A stretch of 64,000 bases of DNA, taken from positions 3,038,001 through 3,102,000 of the forward strand of contig NC_090773.1 of NCBI RefSeq assembly GCF_001761485.1, given 5' to 3'. How positions within the stretch are numbered: the first letter of the stretch is position 1; each line of letters opens with the position of its first letter. A program made the translations under genes and the position numbers. The stretch is from Yarrowia lipolytica. Lineage: Eukaryota > Ascomycota > Dipodascomycetes > Dipodascales. Of this stretch, positions 32,457 to 42,975 are shown in pieces. Below the pieces are notes generated by a model that was not told the DNA's origin, made no database searches, and saw nothing but the letters and a program-made list of their open reading frames with translations.

Positions 32457-35353
32457 ATGGTCAGCATGCGCTGGAGAAAAGAACCGCCGTCTCCGGACCT
32501 TCCCGACCATGATTCCAGTGAGTATGAGACCCCACAGACCCTGCTAGCTACAGTGGGCGATGCTAACATGGTGTGACAACCCGGACACAGAGATGATGTG
32601 GTACAGACAATCGACACAAGAGCATGGTGACGCTGCAACCGACACTGAAACCAAGTCCTCGACATGTGCATCTACCCACCAAACAACGCCAGCACATATA
32701 TAGTAGCGGTGCTGCCATTTCAGTTGTGATTGTGTTTTTTTTCTTCTTTCCTCCCGCCGTCAAATCAACGCCACGGCTAAGCTCCCGCTTATGGTTTTTG
32801 CCTTTAGGCCAGCTGACCTGCTGACCATGTATCTGCATGCACGTTGGGACTAGCCAGAAAGTGGTAAGACGACAATAATCCTATAGATACGGCATTGACG
32901 ACGAGTTCTACCAACGACATTCGCACACCTCCACAAGTCGACACAAAAGCTCCACATCCACAGCAACAGCACACACACACATACACTGCATATTACTGCA
33001 TACTGCATCTCACACAGCATCGCCACCACAGCACAACCATCTAGTCTCTCTGTATCCACCACCCACCACCACCACCACCACCCACCACCACACCACAACC
33101 CCCCTCTCTAACACAGACGAACCTCTGTCTACAGAAGAACTGGCGACCCTGGACCATGGACTAGGAGCCTCACACCACGCATATCCCACGCCGTCATCCA
33201 ACCCGTCTCGAGACCAGCTCACCAGCAACAACAAGACCCCCCACACCATCTACTCGGTCCCCAACGCTTCCGGCTCTCTCACGGTCAACTCCCTGCTGTC
33301 AGTCCGAGCCCCCGAAACAGTCACCAAACGCAAGTCGCAAAACTCGCTCGCCAAGTCCTTCCGTAGGGTTTCTTCCGCAGTGTCGTTGTCAAAAGGAGAC
33401 AAGGAACGGTCGTCTTCGTCAGCGTCTGCAGCAGCTTCAGCATCAGATACCTCTCTGAGTTCTCCTACGTACACAAACGGAAGCGCAAACGGCTCCAGCA
33501 GTCGAACCAACCTTGTCGGTGTACCTGAAACAAAACCCAAGAGTAGACAAAGCTCTCAAGTGAACATTCCTCCTGTTCCTCCGTTGCCCAGCAGTAGCGG
33601 TAGCAGTATTAACCTGAACGGTAACCAAGGCAGCAGCAACATCAATAGCAGCAGCACCTACAACGGCTACCTCAACCCCATCTACAGCCACACGTCCGAC
33701 ATTTCGCCCAATACTTCGACAGCAAACATCCCCACAATTATTCATCCAAACTCGGACACAAACACAGGCGCAAACCCGATTCGACCCACTCACTCTAACA
33801 TGTCGTCTCATAGTGTCATCAGTGCACTTAGCAATGCTAACGAGAGTGTCGACTCGTTCCAGTCAGTCACCCAAGACTTTTCCGAGGTGGTTCTTGTGCC
33901 GACCAACAAGAGTAACGGCACTTCTCCGCTCCCCACTTCTGCTTCTCAATTTGCTCGGTCGGTTAACTCAACCAGTTCGGCCAACACAAGTCCCGTCAAG
34001 GCAAGTCCGGTGAAGCAAGAGCCGCACAAGCAGTACCAGGGCCAGCCTATCCCCCAGCTTCAATTTCAGGCCGGACAATTTCATGCTCGACAGTCTCATC
34101 AGACTCAGCAGCCTCGAGAACCTCAATTTGAGCCTGCCCACCCACAGGTCCCGTTGGCCCAGCAGCTCCAGGATGCCCATCAGCCTGCTCCTGTGAATAC
34201 CGTCCAGGAGAAGGACCGTGATATAAACGGAGTCAACAGCGCCGACGACGACTCAGTGTCAGTCGATTCTCCTGTCGATGACGATCCTGCAGTGCAGTCT
34301 GCAGTTGAGTCTGTCCAGTCGCGTGTCGGAGAGTCGCAGCAAACCAGGGTTCCTCAGTCACTAGCACAGACTCAGCCATCGCTGGCACAATCTCTGGGCC
34401 AGACTAACAACCAGGCCATTCCCGTCCGATCGGCCAATAAGGAGTTTATGTCTTCGGTAGCCCCTGCGGCTCCCACCGTAACAGGCTCCTCTTCGCGACC
34501 CTCTCTGGCTGCAGCAATGAGGGGTGGTCTAAGTGACACACCTGCGATCCCCATGGCTGCCGCGACCACCGCAGTTTCGTCCATGTCGCCCAAGAGCCAG
34601 AACTCGATGACCGAGTCTGTTTCGGCTCTTTCCTCGCCTGCCTCTTCCATGATCTTTGAACGCAACGTGCAGGAGTTTTCTGTGGCTGCTACGAGCGCCG
34701 GAGCATCATCGTCCAAGATCTGGCACAACCACGACAATACCCACTACCACGGCGAAGATAGGGTTGCTCCGGCTCTGGATGCGTCCACGGAGGCCATCAT
34801 CAACTCCAAGGTGAATCCCGAGGACATTGATGTCATTTCGCTGCGTAGACCGTCGTCAATTCGAGCCAGATCACCCACAGAGGCTTCTCTGAACTCTCTG
34901 TGGTCTCCTGGCAGCCCCACAATGCTGCAGGATGCCTCCTCGGGCGGTCCTCGAACACGCAACAATTCCATGAGCGTACATCCACTGACTGCGAGCCATA
35001 CGGGTGGTTCCCTATCTCCCGATAAACTCAACGGAGGAGACGGACGGCAGGTGCTGTCGTTCTGCTCGTTTGCTGATGTCGTTCATACAGAAAACGAGGA
35101 GACTACGGCTTCTAGTGATAGACTGGGCCGGTTTGATACGCGGTCTCAGTCTGCGCTGAGATCTCCTTCTCCTCTGATGCGTCAGCACCATCCTGTCAGC
35201 CCCTCTATGGCGGAGTCTGTGGTGGCAGATTTGAAGTTGACGATCCCGCCGTCCCGAAGTGCCACTGTGGATTCCTTGGACTCGGAGAGCCCGATTGTGG
35301 TTTCCTCGTTTGGAGAGACGATTAGGAGGAGGACGAGTGAGCTGGGGTTGTAG
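32457..35353 (+). CDS. Large serine-rich, mostly disordered protein of unknown function (two exons)
   Basis: The exons are 32457-32517 and 33117-35353, giving 765 residues. The 599-nt intron starts GTGAGT and ends CTAAC-AC-AG, and the joined frame reads MVSMRWRKEPPSPDLPDHDS then NEPLSTEELATLD, running without a stop into the long frame. No ATG opens that frame near its 5' end, which supports the spliced model. I do not recognise the family. The protein is rich in Ser, Thr, Asn, Gln and Pro and probably disordered. A basic patch TKRKSQNSLAKSFRR lies near residue 95, and a Gln/Pro stretch around 300-370. More ordered motifs in the last third include DVISLRRPSSIRARSPTEA and RQVLSFCSFADVVHTE. Many RxxS and SP sites suggest a phosphorylated regulatory or cortical protein, which is inference only. 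The intron contains a CCA-rich tract (33056-33098). Confidence 0.75.
33056..33098 (+). repeat. CCA/CAC simple repeat in the intron of the serine-rich gene
   Basis: Runs of CCACCA triplets with a few interruptions lie just before the CTAAC branch site at 33108-33112. This pyrimidine-rich tract may simply be the region before the acceptor. Confidence 0.8.
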
Positions 35354-37028
35354 GCACGGGCCTAGCGAGCTGTCTGCAGCTGATTTACTTTCTAGTCCTG
35401 CTCGCATGTTCCCCTTCTTCTGGACCTTTGATTCCGTAATCCGTTTAATTAGCTTATTTATTCTGTGAAATTTGACCAAGGCGTATTGTAGTTTGAAGCG
35501 GGATGCAAGTTGGAGCAGTGTATTGCGTATATATACAGTAACGCATGTGTGTTCGATACCGTTTACGATACTGCATCCTCGCACATTCAATACACATTCA
35601 CACCAATGTCGGTCTGTCTCCTGGCAGTTACTGGGGGGGGATGAGCGCTGTCACTCGAAATAACGGGGATGCACGGGCACTCAAAGTCACAGCAATCAGA
35701 CGTTTGTCTGTCTGCTCGGACACAAATGAGCGCCGTGCAGACTTGCAGGGGTGATTGATGACATCAATTCAGATGCATCTACTATTTGGAGAAAGAGACA
35801 CGGTGGAGTCTTGTTTAGTATCTTTGGCAGTAGTGTGTTGCTGTGTGTATACTCAAGAGTCAAATGAAGACATGATGTGATGGAGGTGCTGCGATGAGGA
35901 CGAACCAATCAACTAATTGTTGCAGCAAAGCCAACGGCTTGCTTGAGCGTCTTTGAAATCGTCTTTCGGTGCTTTTCAACCTTCCAAGGCACTACTTGTT
36001 GGTCCTGTCAACGTGCCTCCTCCACCCTATGCATCCGCCAAGAGTCTACGGCACATGTTGTACCTTTAGCGTAGGAGCAGTATGAGATCTACAGCCGAGA
36101 GAGACACGTAGATGTGATTGATTAGATTGTGGCGGTGTGATCCAGGGCCCTTGTCTCAGGTCCGAGTCCCGCGGTGGCTGATACAGGGCCAATTGATGAG
36201 CCACTGTAGTTGTTCTTGTAGGTCTACGACATGTCAGAGAGACAGTCATTGCAGCTCCGGTCGGGGACACGGCAACAACGAACCGATATAAGGGTTTGAT
36301 ATGGTGCCTTAATTCCCCTAGAACGTGCTTGAATGGTGCAGCCACCGCTTTTGGCCTTCTCTCTTGAGTGTGTACTGGTATGTACGTACGTACTGTACAC
36401 GTCGGTGGAGTCACTGTCTCACTACAGCATGTACACTACAGTGATATGTACGGAGAATGTTTTCCATGGTAAATGCACCAATTGGCCGTTTAGAGTCCAC
36501 ATTAAGCACACACTCAATCAATCAAGCAACTATCTGCCAACTTACCAATGGCCTTTGATTGGACAATATCTCCTCTTTCGGCACGGCATCTTTGTCCTCG
36601 AAACCTTGATGTTATCTCGATAATCTAAGATATGCACGGAGCTACTTGTAGGGGGAGTCAAAGGGTCCCAAGAAGTGCAATTTGGGAAAAATATTGAGGG
36701 ATAATAATACCAGGCTGATTGAGTGGAGATGCTAGAATTTCAAGCTATTCGGCCTTCCCGTGATGGTGTAGCTACTTTGGGTTGTCTTACTGGGCATGAT
36801 CCACTCAATGTCATGCATTCATACCACCTCTAATGAATCTCTGGATAGAAAGGGAGTTGAAAAAGTCAATAGCACCGCCACAACGGTGACGTTGAACGTT
36901 GTCGTCCTCGGAAAAGCTATGACTTGACCGTTATAACACCATTGGGGGTAGCAATTGCTACCAGTCACACAATGTACAGCATCAATTGATCATGGTACAG
37001 TTCCAATTGATGTCATGATATACAAGAG

Positions 37029-37058
37029 TGGCACGTTCAAACGTGGCACGTTCAAACG
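37029..37058. repeat. 15-nt tandem duplication in the promoter of the secreted protein gene
   Basis: Two consecutive copies of GTGGCACGTTCAAAC lie about 230-255 bp before the ATG at 37285. They might be duplicated regulator sites. Confidence 0.75.
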
Positions 37059-37217
37059 TCAAAGCCGAATGCCGTCTCAGACTTGCCGATATGTGCCCCC
37101 TCGCGCCAAGAAGCCTACGTTACATCACTCTGAAACCTCCTTGTCAAAAGTTAACATCTGTCTTGTCTAATCAATCAGATCAACATTGTGTCAACTCTAT
37201 CTACGGTAATTGACAAG

Positions 37218-37225
37218 TATATAAA
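37218..37225 (+). promoter_or_regulatory. TATA box of the secreted protein gene
   Basis: A perfect TATATAAA lies 60 bp before the ATG at 37285. It fits a strongly or conditionally expressed gene. Confidence 0.7.
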
Positions 37226-37284
37226 CCCCCAAGTTTCCACACAATGCTCCTTCCCAATACTCTTCCACCGCCCATCTCTCCACC

Positions 37285-37581
37285 ATGAAGTTCTCTCTCT
37301 TTGCTACCGTTGCCCTCCTGGCTGCCTCCGTGTCTGCCCTTCCTGCTCCTGCCGATGAGGCCTCCTACGAGTGCCACAAGACTTGCGGAACCATGATCGA
37401 GGACTCCCGAAAGTGCGCCGAGGGTGATTCCTGGAACCAGGACTGCATGTGCAAGCCTGGAACCCCCTTCTTTGATGCTCTGGACCCTTGTCTCCAGTGC
37501 GGAGCTGCTCTGTGGGCCGACTATGGCAAGTACCTCGAGCCTCCTCTTGGTTTCTGTGGTCTTCCCACCAAGCCCTACTAA
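37285..37581 (+). CDS. Small secreted eight-cysteine protein (98 aa)
   Basis: A textbook signal peptide opens the protein (MKFSLFATVALLAASVSA, cleavage probably after ALA/A around residues 18-20). The mature part of about 78 residues has eight cysteines: ECHKTCG, KC, DCMC, PCLQC and FC. It has acidic and aromatic residues between them and ends GFCGLPTKPY. Eight cysteines suggest four disulfides and a compact extracellular fold. The spacing loosely recalls CFEM-like or effector-like fungal secreted proteins, but does not match a family I can name. There is no GPI-type hydrophobic tail, so it is likely released. A TATATAAA box, a CACCATG start context and highly biased codons point to strong expression. 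It stands alone between spacers of about 2 kb and 2.5 kb. That it is a secreted protein is fairly sure; the function is unknown. Confidence 0.88.
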   Translation: MKFSLFATVALLAASVSALPAPADEASYECHKTCGTMIEDSRKCAEGDSWNQDCMCKPGTPFFDALDPCLQCGAALWADYGKYLEPPLGFCGLPTKPY

Positions 37582-40097
37582 GGGATCTGCTCGATCGAAG
37601 AACTGCAAGGTGCTATAGCCAACCGACTACGCTTCTTGACTAGAACCATCTCCACCAAATGTCTAGGGTCAGTTCAGTTCAGAGCCACCTCTATAACTAT
37701 GATGTGATGATTAATGACTTATTGAAATGTGTAGAGCTGAATTGAGAGTAGATGTCCACCAGCTTCATGGACTCTGTTAGGCCTATGGAGCTGTGACAAG
37801 AATGAGCAACTTTCCTTCTTGGTACTAGGTGGGTAATGTAGATCAACCACCATATTTTTACATTCAGGATACCAATATACTGAAAGTAATTGCTGAGGAT
37901 TTTTATAGCTTCAATCAATCATTTCCCTAAGCTCTCAAAGTTGTAACGAACTTGATCAACTTGGCCATTTGAGATGGGCCACCAGAATAGATACGAAGAT
38001 GGTAAATGTAAATCTGCTGACTAAAATATACAATGACAGACAGAGTCCAACCCACTCCATCCCGATCAACGGCGTCAAGAATCCACCACTGTGAACGGCC
38101 GTTAGGGCTTCAACTACTTTAAATAGTTAAGACTTTTGTTTAGTGGAAACAGATCAGGACTGGTTCAGCAGTCCCAAAACAGTAGAAGGGCCTGAATAAT
38201 CCAGATAAGAAAACCATCTCTGTATTTATAGACTTGATAAGAACACCATACCCAGGCTGTAATTGTTATTAATCGGCAGGAGGTCATGTTTTGGTGTTGA
38301 ATCCAGAATCTTGATACTTGCAACATTACTTGGAACTTATTGAATCTTATAAAAAATTTAAAAAATACCGAAGTTATAATTAAATGAATGTATATGCAGA
38401 AAAAAACAAAAAAACAACGGTGATTGACATTACTGTGTCTGAAAATACCCAAAAAGTAGTCTGCCTGGCATAAACTACAATAAAATGCGGAAATAACCCA
38501 CCCACATTACCGATTTTTGTCCATTAGTGGCCGTCGATAACTTCTTAGCCGCCATTGCCGAGTACGGCCGGTGCCTGAAACATGCAGAAAAAGTGTATGC
38601 GTGATGGGAGAGCGTGGAGGGGGTGCGGAAGCGAGTCATTTGGTGAGTCATGATCGACTTCACGTGGATGAAGTGAAACAAAACAAATTCAAAGTTGCTT
38701 TTCGGGAAGTATACGAGCCACGTGACCAAACAATCGATAATACTGCTGTGTGTATTGCCCAGAGCACGCCCGGGACAGCCTTTGTTCTCCGAGCAGCATC
38801 GGAGACTGGAGACATGATCATACCTGATCTCATACTGTCCTTCAGAACCGTAGCAGACACTGAAACGGTTATAGACAATTAGGACTCTTCTGATCCAGTG
38901 TATCCATAGCGTTAGTCTCTTGTTCCACAAGTAGTGTCTCAAGCTGTCGTCGTTGTATGACAGTCTCTGATTCAACTTGCGAGATGTGCGTCCGAGTCTA
39001 GATTCGCTTATATTCTACGTTCGTACTCTTTGATTAAAGACGGGAGAGTAATTATATCTCAGAGAACACACAGAGAGACATGATAGGATATCTAGAGATG
39101 AATTACAAGTACCGCACCCTTTTACTCGTACCGGCCCCTTACTCGTACCGGCCCCTTACTCGTACCGGCCCTCTAACTCGTACCGGCCCTCTTACTCGTA
39201 CCGGCCCCCTTACTCGTACCGGAGCTACAGCAAGCACTGTCTTACCCTTCAGTAGCACAACGGCGGAAAAAGTGCTACCAAGAACCTCCTCCTACCAATG
39301 AGCCTTCTACTCATATGTACTCGAACCTCTAACAGCCACCATCCACTCACAACCTTGGACTACACGGCAAATTAGCACCAAATTGAATTTCAAAGGGCTC
39401 TCTGACGCTTGACATTACATGTACCAGTCAGTAGTACAACTATGTACGGTACAGTAGTGTCATTGTCATCGGGTTAGAATGATGACAGTCAGTCAAAACA
39501 GGCGAGAAACCCGCTAACCACCCACACTTGATTGACCATTCTTTCTCTCGTCAAATTTTTCCACACTAATGTACCATACCGCTACAAGCACACTTCCCTG
39601 TTTGCCCTCCACTGACCTTGGGTTTGGTTAAACTTTCAAGCCCACATATTTTTTGGGGGAAAAAATAAACTTTTGGAAACTAAGCTTTCTGAACCGGCAG
39701 TTTAGATGCTTGGGGCAACCACCAAGGTGTCCTTCACTGTATCAGAAGACGGCACCGGAGCTGAGAGAGAGGAACGACCGGAGCTGAAAGAGGCGCAACC
39801 AGCGAATTTAAGAGCCCCCCCACGCACCGACACATTCATTATTGGTCACGTGACTCTGCCAACCGCGCGCGCCGATCTTTTTTTATCTATCCGTTCTTTC
39901 TACTGGAGCCAAACTCATCGTTTCCATCTCTCTGCCGCCTACAACTCAACTCAGTCAAGTGGGTTTTCGCGACAAGGATACAGAGAGGTAGACGTACAGA
40001 CGCAGTGTGAGACTCTTTTTTGAGAGACGTGATCGATCGTCTTTTCACTTTTACCACCCACTCCCGACACTAGTTTTTGTCGCATCACCGTTCCAAC
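37582..40097. other. Long intergenic region (2.5 kb) before the ZAP1-like gene
   Basis: It holds the ACTCGTACCGG minisatellite (39122-39222). TCACGTGA occurs at 39846-39853, and CACGTG cores at about 38661 and 38720. The opposing frames 38475-38975 (-) and 38571-38882 (+) shadow each other and resemble nothing known. No RNA gene is recognised. Confidence 0.5.
39122..39222. repeat. 17-nt minisatellite with core ACTCGTACCGG, six copies
   Basis: Six tandem copies of a unit like TTACTCGTACCGGCCCC with small length changes in the C-run. The core ACTCGTACCGG is invariant in all six. The tract lies about 0.9 kb before the ZAP1-like ATG. Confidence 0.92.
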
Positions 40098-40460
40098 ATG
40101 TCACACATGACGGACAAAATGAAAGAGGACCTGGCATACTACTGCTGCGATCTCAGCGACTGCTCCGAGACCAGCGACTGCGACTCGTGCGATGACGACA
40201 CAAACGACAAGACCAAGACCCTAAAGGGGACACAAAAGCGGACCCGGTCGTCGGCGCCAACCATCACCAAACGGCAACGAACAACTCGGGTCAAGAACGA
40301 ACATGCCGACTGTGCCGAGTGTTTGGATGGCCCTGAGGACGACGAAGACTGTCCGTGCGACGACGGCTGCGAGGTCCTGACACTGTCCAACCAACAGGAG
40401 TTTGAGTCCTACATCAAGTCTGTGTTGGCGGTTGACTGGGAAGGGGAGGGCACTCAACAA

Positions 40461-40513
<53 letters not shown>

Positions 40514-42299
40514 ACAGCAGATACAGGCACAGACACAACCCCAACAACAGCCACAACCAATTCCTCAAACACAAAACCAACACCTCTACCTCGACAACAG
40601 CGGCGGCAACAATAACAACCACTCTTCGAATATAACTCCTCTAATGGACATCCATAGCCGTCTCCATGAACGCATTCCGGAACACCTCCTTCACCACACA
40701 CACTGCGACTTTGACCCTGTTTCGGACATGGACAATTTTTTGTCGCATCTCAAAAACGAGCACTTGACGGTCCCTGAAAACTTCCCCTTCCAGCTCTGCC
40801 AGACACATCCTGACCATGCCCATGGTGTCCACCATGCCAACGGAGTCCATGATCATCATATGGGTCACGTTGGCCAGCAACATGGCCACCTGCAGCATCT
40901 GCAGCAGCATCAACACAGTCACGTGAACAATCACGTGCACCCACAGGGCCACCAACACAACCACTCTGGTCAAATGGGCTCATCGTTCACACACATGGCG
41001 GCACCGTCAATCCCAACACCCACCAGCTCGTCAAACACTCCGGCAGACAATGTTTCGTCCTTACGCTCCACCCTGAGCATCCCGCAACCGTACCTGTCGC
41101 CAGCAAAAATCCTGCAGTGCCATTGGGGCAACTGCAACTACAACACAGACTCCGCTGATGACCTGGACTGCCATTTTGTGAATGCTCACAAGTATGACTT
41201 GAACCGGTACTCGCGTCACCAGACGGCTTGTGCAAACGCCATGAAGGTGTATCCCCAGGAGAAACGGCCTCCGGTAGGCATTTCTCCCTTTCAATGTGAG
41301 TGGAACCATTGTCATTTCCGCAGCAACGACCTCACCGAGTTTGTGTCGCATTTGATGGAGTCGCATCAGCTGCATACGTTTGAACACACTTGTTCTTCCA
41401 ATAACCATTACCCTGGCAGCTTTTTGGAGAATGTGTCAACTATGCTTCCGCTGACGTCTACTCCGTCTTCCGAAGGGTCCCCCCTGAGTTACACGCCTCC
41501 TAGCACTTTTGACAACGACTTTGACTCTCCAAAGTATGGCCAGATGACCAATCCGACGCCCAGTACGAGCTCCTCTACCAGTCCCAGCGTCAACAGTGCC
41601 GCCAACAGTGCTGCCAACAGTGCTGTGACCTCGACAGTAGCCAGTACGCCACCAGCATCTGCTGCCCCAGCCCCAGCCCCAGCAGCCACGGTGCACACGT
41701 GCCAGTGGGTGTTGGAGAAGGACCCCAAGCATGTGTGCAAACTGCAATTTTCGTCGGCCAAGGACCTGTCTGATCACGTGATCGAGAAGCATATTGGCTC
41801 GCGGAAACCCGAGTACTCGTGCTCGTGGGACGGCTGTGAGCGATGCGACAGACCCTTCACTCAGCGGCAAAAGGTGGTGCGTCATTTGCAGACCCACACA
41901 AAGCACAGACCTCACCAGTGTCCTGTATGTCATTACCGGTTTGCCGAGGAGTCTGTGCTCAAGCAGCATATGCGCATCCACAGCGGCGAGAAGCCCTTTC
42001 AGTGCCAGATTTGCCACAAGACGTTTGCGGCGTCAACCGCGCTTTCGGTGCACATGAGGATCCACACTGGAGAGAAGCCGCTCACCTGCAAGTGGCCTGG
42101 GTGTGGTAAGCGGTTTTCCGAGTCGTCCAACTTGACCAAGCACATGAAGACCCATACTTTGGAGAAGCCGTTTGCCTGTCCTCATCCGGGGTGTGACAAG
42201 CGGTTTGGAAGGAATGATCAGTTGCAGAGACATGTCAAGACGCACGAGGTGAAGGAGGAACCTGAATGGAATGCTGGGTGGCAGCAAACCGTGGTTTAG
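40098..42299 (+). CDS. ZAP1: ZAP1-like C2H2 zinc-finger transcription regulator
   Basis: The protein has 733 residues. The first ATG is 40098; the frame is open from a TTG further upstream. Eight C2H2-type fingers are visible. Two isolated ones use C-x4-C (starting near residues 341 and 400), like the zinc-sensing pair of Zap1. A block of six runs from about 535 to 715 (for example SCSWDGCERCDRPFTQRQKV and CKWPGCGKRFSESSNLTKH). The finger block and FTQRQKVVRHLQTH closely recall Zap1, the zinc-deficiency activator. The N-terminus has acidic Cys-rich patches (YCCDLSDCSETSDCDSC and CAECLDGPEDDEDCPCDDGC), then 22 glutamines (40455-40520) and a very His-rich region (about residues 235-295). The DNA-binding domain would act in the nucleus on zinc-responsive promoters. 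No clear ZRE (ACCTTNAAGGT) was seen in its own promoter. The family is likely; the exact orthologue is not proved. Confidence 0.78.
40455..40520 (+). repeat. CAA/CAG glutamine repeat in the ZAP1-like gene
   Basis: Twenty-two consecutive Gln codons, mostly alternating CAA and CAG. This part of the coding sequence is likely to vary in length between strains. Confidence 0.95.
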
Positions 42300-42975
42300 G
42301 CAGTGAGGAGTTGCCAACAACAGCTGTGGCTACAAGACGGGCCTCACAGTTTTAGGGGAAGGAAAAAGTCGCGTGAAATACCGACACTAACAGCTATTTA
42401 TAAACGGAATCTATTTACGACGTAAACAAACAGGTGAACTATAGAACAACAGGTTGACTATGGATCAACAAGAAGACAGATTGAACGCGAGTACGAGTAG
42501 CATTCCCCTTACTTAATGGAAAAAGCTACTGCCTACGAGCGCAACACTAGGCTTTTCGTATCGCTGGGCTCTCTGGTGCTTGACTATGGCAGATCAGACC
42601 GAAGCCGTATTTTCATTGTTTTGGAAGGTAATGGATGGAAGTTTTGGTATCTGTAAAAGACCAAATACATTCAATTGAGTTGATAGAATGCAATGATGGA
42701 GTCGGCTTTGTATGTTCCAGAGAGGTATTTTGAGAATGTATTTTTGTGATGTTGGCAGTAGTTCAGTCAGTGTAGGCCAATGTTTTAGGTGTTAATGGTA
42801 CGAGTACGAGTATGTACTGTATGTACTGTACACAATAGGTTCATTAAGTTTTTCTTCTTCTTTCTTTCTTCTTCTTTCTTTTATTTCTTTTATTTCTCTT
42901 GTTTTTCTTTTGTTACTTTCTTTTGTTTTTGCTTACGATTCGTTCACTTGGTTTTCAGATTTATTCAATAAATAC
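42300..42975. other. Convergent 3' intergenic spacer
   Basis: It lies between the 3' ends of the ZAP1-like gene (+) and the asteroid-like gene (-). A TACTGTAC cluster occurs at 42796-42834 and a long T/C-rich tract at 42848-42930. Confidence 0.6.

Larger units (their letters stand above)
35354..37284. other. Intergenic spacer upstream of the secreted protein gene
   Basis: 1.9 kb without a recognised gene. A TACTGTAC cluster lies at 36377-36401 and a 15-nt tandem duplication (GTGGCACGTTCAAAC) at 37029-37058. Confidence 0.5.

Noticed and set aside
38475-38975. 166-codon minus-strand frame opposing a 103-codon plus frame
   Set aside because: Mutual shadows in a spacer; no family resemblance.
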